This document shows, one piece after another, positions 21,521-32,473 of a stretch of 64,000 nucleotides of DNA. Source of the stretch: Cinnamomum chago. Lineage: Eukaryota > Streptophyta > Magnoliopsida > Laurales > Lauraceae. The translations under genes were made by a program, and so were the position numbers. Within the stretch, counting starts at the first letter, position 1, and each line of letters begins with the position of its first letter. The DNA lies in contig CP142459.1 of the NCBI GenBank assembly GCA_038049695.1, forward strand, positions 70,541,001-70,605,000, read 5' to 3'. The notes beneath the pieces were generated by a model. The model was not told the origin of the DNA. It ran no database searches and saw only the letters and a program-made list of their open reading frames with translations.

Positions 21521-24500
21521 ATGGAGGTACGTTTCTTCCTCATTTCAACCATTTTTCTTTGTGCCTTGGATTTTGAATGAAGACGTGTTGTTCTAGGGTT
21601 TGGTTTGATGGCTGTTATTCTCTACTTCTTCTCCTCATCTTCCCATCTTCTTCTCATCTTCATTACCCATTGTGCAGACGTGATTTCTAGATTTCCAACT
21701 TTCAATTTGACATATTGAATTGTATATGGCCGATATCGGCTATATTTTATAAATCTCCCCCAACTGAGGCAGTTTATGAATAGCATCTTCCCTGTTGATG
21801 CGCGTGACCTGTAGAATAATGGAGTTGTCATGGAATCTATCGTGACGCACAAATCGATTATTAAAGACCATTTTTGAGTTCCAGAAAGATATAAGCATCA
21901 AGTAAAATGATTAAAAGCTTACAATTATGAACAAATATGAAGTAAGAGTCACAATCAGTTTGAATGCTTTAAGCACTATAATTGTTATTGTTCCATAAGG
22001 TCTGGAGCAGTGTAACATACCTTCTAAAGGATGTTCTCATTGGTGATGTTACATTGGTGATTATACCATTAGGTCTGGAGCAGGAATGAGAACATCCTCT
22101 GGTGATGTTTACCTCTGGTAAACAAACTTCTAAAGGATGTTCTCATTCTTGGTGTCAGCTGTGACGGTTGTTATGCTAGTAAGCTTAGTATTGAATAATA
22201 TCATGAGTAATTCATTCTACTGATTGATACACAACAAAAAACCATGATGTTAACTGGCAAATGGCCACTCCTAAAAACGGTTCTAAATTTGATTTGTCAA
22301 AAGTAAGCCCACCTATATAAGGAATTCTACTGATTGGTAAGTAGGCTACTCGAGATGTCAAAGGGCCAGACTAGGCCGGGGGGCCATGGTTGTCCAATCC
22401 CTACTCTCAATATATGTAGGTGTCGGGCTCAAGGTGGCCCAAAGCACTTGGAGGTCCTGCACAATTTAGGCAAGTATTTACTATGCAAGAGAAAGTATTT
22501 GATAGTATTGGTGAACCTTATTTTTGAACTCACCAATTTAGACTTTGATAGATAGCATTGCATTAGATTCTTATAAAGCTAAATTCTGAACAAACGAGTG
22601 AATCATATATATTATAAAAAGACAAAAACGTCTCTTAATTTGTTCTACAGCATGCTATTGAGACTATGTAGCTCGCTATTTCTAGGTTGTGGCCCATCCA
22701 AGAGAAGGCCGAGAAGGCTAGGCAGGGTGGTAAAGGCTTGCAAAAATCTAGTGCGAATCCGACCTTGGGATCATACGAAAAAGAAAAGCTCTCACTTTAC
22801 GGTCTTTTTAAAAGCCAAGTCCAGTTGGACACCCTCATGGGGGAGGCCCAATTGGTACCCCCACATTCATAACAGAAGAACCATCCCAAAAATATGGTTT
22901 TGGATCATTAAGGGCCATGACTTAGCATCCAAATCAACAATCATTAATGCCCAATTGAGCTTGAAGGTTTTCTCCCTTTTGCTCATCCACTAGAAAATTT
23001 TGGAGAGTACTAATTGACAAGAGAACAGTGAATGTGATGGGCCAGGTGGGTGCTAAAGGGTGTGTTGTTTCCAATTAAAACCTTCCATGATTGGAAAGTT
23101 TGCTTGTTCTGAATTGGAATCACCAAAAGAGCGAGGAAAAAAAAAGTATCTATGTTTAAAATATAGAGAGGAGCATGTGGGGGGTGGGGGAAGAAAACAA
23201 AATCCAGGAGGCCATGTCCATTAGGAGGGGGGAGGGAGTGTGTGGTGGTGGGGGGGGTGTGGAAAGAGAAATCGGAGGAAAAATGGGATTCGTTTTTCCT
23301 TGGTATTTTATTTATAGTGGTTGGGTTTTTGAAAGCCTCCGTCAAAATTTGTAAGACTCATCAGTCATCTCCCTCTCTCTTTCTCTCTCTTCATGGCTTG
23401 TAAATAGAAGACAAAGCGATGTATGAGCTTTTTTTAAATGATAATTGGTCGCGGAAACTACTGTATTCCACAGGTTTATGTGATACAATTTTTGTGACTG
23501 TCTTCCACTTTTGTTTGGTTGTTTATTTTAGTGTTCTTTTACTTATTCTGTCTTAGTATAAGGATTTAGGACTTCATCAATGTACATGATCAGTGTCCTA
23601 TTTAGAGTCTCACATGGTAGATGGTGGAATCTTGAATAGAGTTTGATATTCTTTTGTAGGAACGTGAAGGACAAGCCCCCAAGTCTCCGAATGTTCTACT
23701 ATACAACCAATGCCTTCATGTGTCGGAGGGAATTCGGCAAGGAGAGGTATATTGTATTACACGATATCAATTACACATTTCAAAGTATCGATGCAAATTG
23801 TTATTTGATATATTCGTTTTGTACTTGCTAACCACATTTGGTAATTGTTACGTTGCTAGGATTTTGGGCGGCTTAGATGCATACCAACCAATCCGGACCG
23901 AAACATATGGCAGCTAACAAAACAACAAAAGGCATACGTGAGGCAGACGGGCCTCCATTACTTAGCAGAAATCGATCGCATGGTCATTGATCACGCGCTA
24001 ATAACCGGTCTAGTCGAAAGGTGGCGCCCGGAGACAAATACTTTCCACTTTCCGTCGGGTGAAGCAACTGTCACCTTGGAAGATGTTGCATACATCTACG
24101 GCCTACCCGTAGATGGCCCACCTGTGGCCGGACGAACTTTCCCGGGGAAGTTCGTCGCGTCGGTGTGCGAGGAGGTTCTTGGCATCCGACCGGATAAGCG
24201 TGACTACCATGGTATAACGTGAAGTTCAAGTGGCTTGAAGACAATTTTGCAGCTGCCGAACTTGAGAAAAAAAAGAAACATAAAAAATACAAGGATTACG
24301 AGATCCGGGCAACGCGAGCCTATCTCTTCTTTCTAGTGTCCGGTCAGATCGTTTCGCAGACTACTGGTGCCCGTGGACCGGCCTACATACTAGAGCTGTT
24401 CAAAGAATTTAAACCGTATGCATGGGCACCGGCTTGTCTCGCGAATCTATATAGGATGTTGACCAATGCCTCTCGATGGGGTCCGGAGAAGTTAGTTGCT

Positions 24501-27032
24501 GTGGAAGAGGGGAAAGATAAGCAAGGTGAGCTTGAAGGGCACCTGTGCAGGACGCCAACCGGGCCTCTACAGCTATTACAGGTCTTTATTCTCATAGTGA
24601 CTGTTAGTTTGAATTTTTTATTTAATTCGAACTAACTCTTTATTGTGATGTAATCTGGTGCAGATATGGGCTTATACAAGGATGTCAATCGGAAGGTGTC
24701 CTAAGCCAAAAGAATCGTGGAAGGGGGACATACAATTCCCACTGTGCAAGACATGGATGAAGAGGTTGCCTAAAAATCCACCACTCACCTCAGTCAAGGA
24801 GGTGAGAGGACAGTTAAACAATTTGAAAGTTGACGAGGTAAAACAAGAAATTGACTCGCTCCTTAGTTCGGTGTTCGATTATATGCATTCTATTTTGCTG
24901 AGATACTGGACTAACTGTTTCGTTGCTGATGTGTATTGCAGTTCATATGGCAACCATATGAAGGGTTTAGATCAAAGTTTTTTTCAAAAGTATCTAAAGT
25001 AGATCGCACTCTCCTACATTCGTCCACTGTTTTGATATGGTATTGGATTGTCGAGCGCCACAACACTTGGCGTGTTATGAAACAATTCGGGCTCAAACAA
25101 ATAGTCCCACCGCCTTTTACAATGCCCATCTTAAGACGAGAAAGGACATTCAGGTCTGTTGTCGATTATGCGGCAACGATGGATAAGGATGTCGTGTCGA
25201 CGTGGGGAGCAAGAGCCACTCTTGGACTTCAAGGTGAGGCTTGTGCTGCAGCTGCGCAGTCCGAAGAGTACATGGAATGGTATACGAAGAATACGTTGAT
25301 GTTTATTGGTAGAGGAGAGGCAACGGAGCAGCCTGCGTCCGATGTCCCTGCATCTGATGTCCCCACGGCTGAGCCCACCATCCCACAGAAGCATGTATAT
25401 CAATTACACCCTATAATGGACTGTTAGACTAGTTCCTTGATTTCTTTTTTCAAACTGTCGCTAATTCAATTACTTCTTTGATCAACAGGCTCAAGACATG
25501 GTCGCACGCATCGAACGGAGCCTCGAACGTTCTGCACGCAGGAAAACGCCAATCGACAAGCTATCCATGTCAATTTCGAAAAAGCTAGCTAAGTTTAAGT
25601 CGGGTTTTGGGACGAATTGGGAGAACTTCTCATTCGATGGATGCAACAGCTCGGCGTCTGATAATGACGCCACGGAGAAGAAAATGTTGATCACATTTAA
25701 GCATACCAAGAGGCCTGCGCAAAAAAGCCCGGCTAAAAAGACTAAATCTGCTAAAAGAAAATCCACGGTCGAGGAACCGAACCTCGTGAACATAAATGCC
25801 GAGGGATCAGGTAGCAGCAGGGAACATCCCATGACTGAGCCAGCACCCTTAACTATTGTTCAGACCCCACCAGTCAGCAGGAATTTGTTTGCATCCCCAT
25901 TTACAGTCTCCAGTGAATCTGCTATGGTGGTTACAGCGCCATTGGCCACCCTTGAGTCATTGGTATGGAGGATCAAACGGTTGCCCCGAATGCGCAAGAT
26001 ACCGTTGAAGTTTGAAGACTACACGCATGATATCGTTCGGAGCGACTATGTGCTGTCTGAACCCGACAAATTCTTCCTCAAAGGTTTTCTAGAATACTAC
26101 GATGACAGGTATGTTGGTTTAGTGTTGATCATGTTAATTTGTTTGATTGAAGTGCTTACGTGTGTTTGGACATATTCACTGTTACAGGAAAGATGAGCTT
26201 GGTGATGTTTGCACATTGATCAAGGCAGATGATTTGAAGAATGTCCTTGATGAGGGAACTTGGATGGACACTAACATCATTTATTATTACTTTGAGATAT
26301 TGAGAATTGGGTGTGATTCATGCTTCATTGCCGACCCAAGTGTCTGTGTAAGTACAAACTAAACAATGGTTGGGTAAATCCTTTATTATATGTATATTGG
26401 AACATTGTACCCACATTGATCAATTCAATGTATTCAGAGTTGGTGGCGCGATAGTGGTGACACAGCCGTCGAGGCAGTCTTTGGGAAGTACGGGCACAGG
26501 GTGTTGGACGCGAGGGAAGCGCGAACGCTGATATTCATTGTCTATCAGAGGTCACATTTCACATTATTGGTCGGACTGGTTGATGAGAAGAGATGGGAGT
26601 TTTACAATAGCATGGAGGGCGATCGCCGATCATTTAAACATGCGCAGAAGTTTGTAAGTTTTTCTTCCTTCATGCCAATAGTCAGTTTATCTCGAACGCG
26701 TATTTCAAATTCTTCTGTCCATTGCTGACATTTAGACCCGATGTTTTATGTAGATGGGATGGTTGGCCGAATGGTATAGCCATTTTGGGTGGAGCGACCC
26801 ATTTCTATGGCCACTAGTTGAAAAGACGGACATCCCTCGACAGAACAATACGAGTGATTGTGGAGTATTTGCAATGGCCTTTGCCACTCACTGTGTCCAC
26901 CGGCTTCCCATCGCCTTTACGCAATCAGACATGCGTTACTTTCGAAGCAAAATAGTCGTGGAAATCTTCAAGCGGAGTTGGCAATTGAACGCTAATAGAC
27001 TGGGCTTGACCCACTTGGCATCACTCCCATGA
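21521..27032 (+). CDS. transposon-borne PMD-C48 (Ulp1-like protease) fusion, one frameshift
   Basis: Nine exons: 21521-21526, 23660-23746, 23860-24581, 24664-24837, 24942-25394, 25489-26108, 26188-26347, 26438-26653 and 26754-27032, all GT-AG and in phase, about 905 residues. Residues ~40-390 form a plant mobile domain, as found in MAIN/MAIL1 and in transposons: MVIDHALITGLVERWRPET, VTLEDVAYIYGLPVDG, IWAYTRMSIGR, FIWQPYEG. A Lys/Ser-rich linker follows (about 482-600). The C-end is a C48 (Ulp1/SENP-like) peptidase: His781 in RSHFTLLVGL, Gln843 and Cys849 in PRQNNTSDCGVF. The usual Asp is Asn798 (FYNSM). One apparent 1-base deletion near 24212-24219 shifts the frame between YHGI and VKFKWLEDNF, so this copy is probably non-functional without correction. 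Role unknown; a helper in transposition or in modifying SUMO-like targets is speculation. Confidence 0.85.
23178..23262 (+). other. G-rich tract with G-quadruplex potential
   Basis: Within intron 1 of the PMD-C48 gene the plus (coding) strand carries several runs of three or more G, including GGGGGGTGGGGG, AGGAGGGGGGAGGGAG and GGTGGGGGGGGTG. Spacing allows a four-run G-quadruplex in DNA or pre-mRNA. No effect is known; this is a structural prediction only. Confidence 0.55.
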
Positions 27033-27387
27033 AGAATACGATCAGCCGGGAACTTTGAAAGTGGATTAACCTGCATGTTATCAAATGTGAATCACTTCAT
27101 AACTCAGATTGTATAGAAAGATTGGTGGTTGTGGTGTTCATGATGATTTGTATAGAATTTGACATTCAAAATGTTCTAAATGGGTTGTATTTAGACAGGC
27201 TGTATAGAATTTTCATTTGTATAGAATTTCATGGTTGTCTGTGTTTCTTGATGTCGATTAGTTGAAAACTCACTGACTACAGCCTGTGTTTCTTGATGTT
27301 CAAAATGTTCTAAATTTTCTTGATGTTTCTTGATGTTCAAGATTTGTACAGGCTTCTCTGTGTTTCTTGATCTTTCTTCCAAACTCA

Positions 27388-28350
27388 GCTTCCCTTAACT
27401 GAGGCTATAAAAAAAAGGACATGTACAGAATGGCCGATATCGGTCACAATATAGACCGATATCGGCCAAAATATCAGTCTCAGGCACCCTTAACTGAGAG
27501 TATGAAAAAACAGGACCTGCAGACAATGGCCGATATCGGTCAATATTATGACCGATATCGGCCAAAATATCAGTCTCAGGCACCCTTAACTGAGAGTATG
27601 AAAAAACAGGACCTGCAGACAATGGCCGATATCGGTCATAATATCGACCGATATCGGCCAAAATATCAGTCTCAGGCACCCTTAACTGAGACTATGAAAA
27701 AACAGGACCTGCAGACAATGGCCGATATCGGTCAATATTATGACCGATATCGGCCAAAATATCAGTCTCAGGCACCCTTAACTGAGAGTATGAAAAAACA
27801 GGACCTGCAGACAATGGCCGATATCGGTCATAATATCGACCGATATCGGCCAAAATATCAGTCTCAACCACCCTTAACTGAGAGTATGAAAAAACAGGAC
27901 TGCACAGAACGACCGATATCGGTCATAATATCGACCGATATCGGCCATTCTGTACATGTCTGTTTTTTTTATAGCCTCAGTTAAGGGAGTCTGAGTTTGG
28001 AATTATAGCCGATATCGGTCGATTTTACGACCGATATCGGCCATTCTATTAATAATGCATCACCTGTATTTTTACAGTCTCAGTTAAGGGTGCCTGAGTC
28101 TGGTTTTTTGGCCGATAGTGTTTCTGATAGGCTCAGTTCAGTGAGCCTGAGTTTGGAATTATGGCCGATATCGGCGATAGTTATACATGACCTGTTTTTT
28201 TCAGCCTCAGTTAAGGTACTGCTACTGTGGCGAACTCAATGGAGTCAGCTATAACGATCCTGTAGCCGATATCGGCCATAATTTCATACTCAGGCTCATT
28301 TGACTGAGACTATAAAAAACAGGTCATGTAGAGTAGAATGGCCGATATCC
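27388..28350. repeat. array of CCGATATCGG dyads between the convergent MULE genes
   Basis: Five or six direct units of 96 bp start at 27431, 27527, 27623, 27719, 27815 and about 27910. Each unit has two copies of the palindrome CCGATATCGG about 30 bp apart, then a small hairpin CTCAGGCACCCTTAACTGAG and an A-run. Further dyads at 28009, 28031, 28165 and 28266 make about 16 in all. The phrase CTATAAAAAAAAGGACATGT before the array (about 27404-27424) recurs in reverse after it at 27945-27985, so the block is partly a giant inverted repeat. It occupies the ~1.9 kb between the stop codons of the two genes. The same palindrome is found twice near each MULE end. It may bind the transposase, end both transcription units, or both. 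Confidence 0.9.
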
Positions 28351-28888
28351 TTGCTCTCCCTCAATGCATACTTGGTTTCCATAGAAAGATTGGAAATTTT
28401 TTTTTTTTTTTTTTTGTTAAAACTGTGGTTGTTACCTGAAAGATTTATGTAGGTGAGATTTGTGCTGAGGTAATTATCTTCCTGAGATCCAAGATGTCCA
28501 TTCATTATGTTCACTTGAAGAGGTTCAACAAGCAGATACAGATTCGATGTTCACATAAAGCGTGCACAATTAAAAAAGGATCACATATCATTTATGAAAA
28601 ACAGTAATACAAGACTCCCAAAATACACAATTACAGTCCACATTTGCATATATCTAGGCATCATCAATGGAAGTGTATGCATCATCAAAGTACTCGCCAC
28701 GCAGCTGCAGCACCTGTTGTTACAGGAACTGGGAGTGTCGTGGTATGCGTACTGTGATGAAATAAAAACTCCCTTGATTAATACATCCTAAGGACAGCTA
28801 TCTGTATACATCATTAAGGGTCTTCTTTAAAAAACTGCAACCAGAATACATGCCAAAATGAATATACATTCTATGCTGTTCTAATTCG

Positions 28889-31347
28889 TCAACTGAGCAC
28901 GGGAGGATTGCGACAACTTCCACGGTTGTGGCCTCTCCCCTTGCAATTTGAGCACGTTACTGCCCTTCGAACACGACCAATATCTTCAGTCCGAATCCTG
29001 TTCTTTTTCGGGCGTCCGGGCTGTTTACTGGACATTGGTGGAATAACTCTCAATTCGGCTGTGTGCTCCCATTGCTTGCTGTCACGGGTAGCATGAATCA
29101 CTTCACTGTACGTTGTACGATACGTGCTCGCAAAATACCAATGCTCACAGAATTCGTATGGATCGTAGTTTCTCATTTTCATTGCAGCGATAGCATGGCA
29201 ACACGGGATACCCAATATCTCCCATTTCCGACATGTGCAGGATTTCCGTTCGAGATCAACAACATCAACATACTCCGCAGACTGAACCTGAAATTCTACG
29301 ATGCCAGCCACACGAACATGCAATCGGCGAGCTTCATCCATTTCTTGACTGAGAACTTTCTCCGCATACGGGGTAAGACGAGTTGTTATGCTTTCAGACT
29401 GAAGATGCCGCTTTTGATAGAAGTCCATTAACTTTCCTCGTATCTCCTCAACTTGTTTCGTAATGGGCAGGACTCGCGTGTCTTTTAGGAGACTATTAGT
29501 GCACTCGGCTGCATTGCTAGTTAGCATGTCGTACCGACGGCCTTCTATGTATGCATTTGCCCACCGTTGCCGCCCAATTGCATCAATGTAATTGAAAGCC
29601 TCCTGGCTAACTGCACGGATATCTGTCATATAAGCCTCGTACTCGCATGGTCTGTATGACGTTGTTGCACGCCAAAATTTCATCACGATTGCCCCGTCAC
29701 TGAAAGCAGCTTTGATGTTCTCAGCAATGTGACGGCAGCAGTAACAGTGCATTGCATGCGGTATGGTGTTCTTTAACGCTGGAATGAGACCCTTCTGCCG
29801 GTCTGAAACAATAGTAAGGTTAGTTGGCTCTCCTAGAGATATGGACAAGTTCGCAAGGAACCACTCCCAGCTATCGCGCCGCTCGGCTTCAGCAAAGGCA
29901 AAGGCGATGGGAAGTAGCTTATGGTTGGCATCATGCGTCACGGCAACAAGCAACACACCTGGATACTTGCCTCGAAGGTGTGAACCGTCTACAGCAATCA
30001 CTGGTCTCAACGAAGACGTGTAAGATCTTATGCACGGTCCGAACGCCCAAAAAAATCTTCTGAAACGGTCATCCGAAGTAGTATCTATGTTTGTCACAGT
30101 GCCAGGGTTAGTCAACTCAAGTTCCTTACAATAACGGGGTAGCAGCTGGAAGGACTCTTCATATGATCCTCGCACAATACAAAGTGCCATCTCCTTTGCT
30201 ATATAAGCCTTTCTGTAACTAATTATTGAACCAAACTCCATCTGATAGTCATTCATGATCTCCTTCGGTTTCAAATTCACATTTTGCCTGACCCGTTCCA
30301 TGATGAACTCTCTAATAAGCGCTGAGGTTGCCTGTTGATGTGCCATGCCCATCAGTGGCTTTGAGCATCGATGGTTAGGATTGTACGTCCTAACTTTAAA
30401 TTGTGGTCCTGATTCGACAATCGAAGCATGAATACGCCATGGACAATCCTGATCTTTGCATCGTGCAGTCACTTTGGTCATGTTGGTCTTCAAATGTTTA
30501 AGAGTGAAGTTACCGTATATTGCAAACTTCGCCAACGTATTCCGGAACATCTGTCGATCAGGAAAAACACGGCTAATCCACATCTCTCGTGCGGAGTTGT
30601 TACCAAATTCCATTTCCATGTCATCAGGCTCCATTTTATCATCAAATTCAACTTTTGGAATTTCATTAGACCGTAGATCGGTATTGGTTTGATTGACTTC
30701 ATCCCTGCAACATTCGGCCTTGAAGATTGGTTTTGAATAAAGCTGTCCATTAGAGGGATGTCGGTTAAGATGGATATCATCAGCACGCATCATCCCAAGG
30801 TCGATATGACCATCTAACGCCTCATTGCATACATCATCATCATCCTGCACAGATGGATATTGCATGTCTGTGTCATCGCGGAGATCAGCGGTGGGTTGTT
30901 CTCGAGGACTTGTTGATAACTTCACTTGTTCCCTCTTCAAACTGGCTGACGACCTCCTTGGCATTTTTGGACTCTTAAATCCTACTGCGGTCCTTCGTAA
31001 CCTACAATGAATCGGGGCATAAATAAGCAAGTGCTAACATAAATAATTAATTTCGCATTTAAAATTTAGTGAGACAATTAGTAGGCATACCTGTCCTCTC
31101 CCCCTATACTTTCATTGTTGTTCGGACTATTAGAGACGTACAAATATATCCCATTCATTTCATTTCCGGATGCTTTGAACATAAGACGAACATCATTATC
31201 ATCGTCAATGCTTGCCATTGAGAATGCCCGTCCGTTGTGATGAAGGTATTGCATGCTTAAATTCTGGATGGCTGTATCCCAATTGGATGATTCCATTGCT
31301 TCGTTAGCCAGGCATTGATAAGAGATGTCTGACGATAAATATTTCAT
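28889..31347 (-). CDS. MULE transposase (MuDR family)
   Basis: Exons 31347-31091 and 31001-28889 join across an 89-bp GT-AG intron to give 789 residues. Order: an N-terminal MULE region (DVRLMFKASG, GIYLYV), a Mut-type zinc-containing DNA-binding domain at about 225-300 (FPDRQMFRNTLAKFAI, DCPWRIHA, NPNHRC), and the DDE catalytic core with Asp424 (VIAVDGSHLRG), Asp486 (IVSDRQKGL), the Cys508-x-Arg-His510 motif and Glu585 (SNAAECTNSLL). A SWIM zinc finger (Cys674, Cys676, Cys686, His688), a Lys-rich PGRPKK patch and a CCHC knuckle (Cys769, Cys772, His777, Cys782) complete it. All catalytic residues are present. In-frame coding sequence continues upstream to an ATG at 31438-31440 but is interrupted by TAA at 31351-31353, so the original N-end was about 31 residues longer. 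It acts in the nucleus on the terminal repeats. Confidence 0.95.
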
Positions 31348-31353
31348 TTTTTA

Positions 31354-32326
31354 TTTTCCTCCACTGTACACCGGACGGCTGATGTCAAATTGAAAGTCAC
31401 CGTCATAGTGGAATATGAACAACACCTCTCTGTCTGACATGCTATCATTAAATCACAGGAAAATTATGAAGATATCAGTAAAATGTAGGCAGATTCAGGA
31501 TGACAATTACAACAGATTGGTATTAGACTCATTTCATTTGTCCCTAGCTGCTATTCAAAAAATATTTAGACCGTATTCCACCTATTCTCCTATTGTTCAT
31601 CAATCAGCAAGACAACCAACTCCAATTGGATGAGATACTGGCGTTGAAGTATCCATGTTTGCAAGATCAATATAGAACAATATACAAACATACAAACTAG
31701 ACAATAACATTTATGGATTTACTGATGCACACTAAACATAAATAAAATGGAATGCACGACCCACCATAGCTCCAGCTGCTGGATTGAACAGAACCCTGAA
31801 AACGACTACACAGAATGTTTCAAAATGACGCTCTCTCAAACAGTTCTAGGGTATTCATGATGAGTGTGGATTTTCGACAGTTCTAGGGTTAACAAGAATG
31901 AAATAAAGGAGAATGGGTACTCGATTGATGAAAGTGGGTTTTTTACAAACCCTTCAAACAGAAAGTTCTTCTATAAGCATTAAAGAAAGCCTGGTTTAGA
32001 GACCGGGTACTCTAATGATGACAGAGGATTTTACAGAGATCTAGGGTTAACAAGAATGCATTAATGGAGATAAATCAATGTTACGATGTCACATTAGAGA
32101 AGATAGTGCATTAAGATGTGTGTTTAATGTACAAACCTACCTCTTAATGAAGTCCAACAACCGATTCACAGAAGTTTTTTTACATGGTTTCTGAAAGGGA
32201 AAAAATCGCCATACAACAGTCGAGGAGAGGAATAGGGATGTCGCATCAACGAGAGTTGTGAGCAAAACACAATCGGGACGAGAGAAATAGGGATGTCGCA
32301 TAACGGCCGATATCGGCCAATATTAC
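31354..32326 (-). other. leader region of the transposase gene
   Basis: On the minus strand this runs from the right terminal repeat to the transposase. Codons from 31440 to 31354 still read MSDREVLFIFHYDGDFQFD and onwards to SGGK, which looks like the lost transposase N-terminus. The remainder is non-coding and A/T-rich; it carries one inner copy of GGCCGATATCGGCC at 32305-32318. Confidence 0.6.
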
Positions 32327-32464
32327 GGCCGATATCGGCCATAGAGCCAAAACACAAAAAAAAAATATAAATACAGACCTTGAGGACCTAATCCGATAAT
32401 ACGGTTTTCTTGGGACCCCATGAGTGGTATAGGGACCTACAGGGATTTATTTGGTAAATTCCTC
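32327..32464. repeat. right terminal inverted repeat of the MULE
   Basis: Complement of the left repeat. It starts internally with GGCCGATATCGGCC (32327-32340), at the same distance from the end (~123 bp) as its left-hand partner, and finishes CAGGGATTTATTTGGTAAAT followed by TCCTC at the duplication. Confidence 0.93.
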
Positions 32465-32473
32465 AAGAATAAA

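Larger units (their letters stand above)
21163..32473. mobile_element. 11.3-kb Mutator-like element with two convergent genes
   Basis: AAGAATAAA occurs at 21163-21171 and 32465-32473, a perfect 9-bp target duplication, the size typical of the Mutator superfamily. The enclosed 11,293 bp begin and end with inverted repeats of about 137 bp. Inside are a PMD-C48 fusion gene reading right from the left end, a MULE transposase gene reading left from the right end, and a repeat array between their 3' ends. The layout mirrors maize MuDR (mudrA/mudrB convergent from the two terminal repeats), but the partner here is a protease-like fusion; Ulp1-like genes in MULEs are known, for example the Arabidopsis KAONASHI elements. 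Two near-complete genes and an intact duplication suggest a young, formerly or conditionally autonomous copy. Confidence 0.95.

Noticed and set aside
27421-27984. 187-codon repetitive frame, or a CRISPR-like array
   Set aside because: The units are direct 96-bp repeats without unique spacers and lie in a plant transposon. The open frame follows from the unit length. Treated as a DNA repeat array, not a gene or CRISPR.
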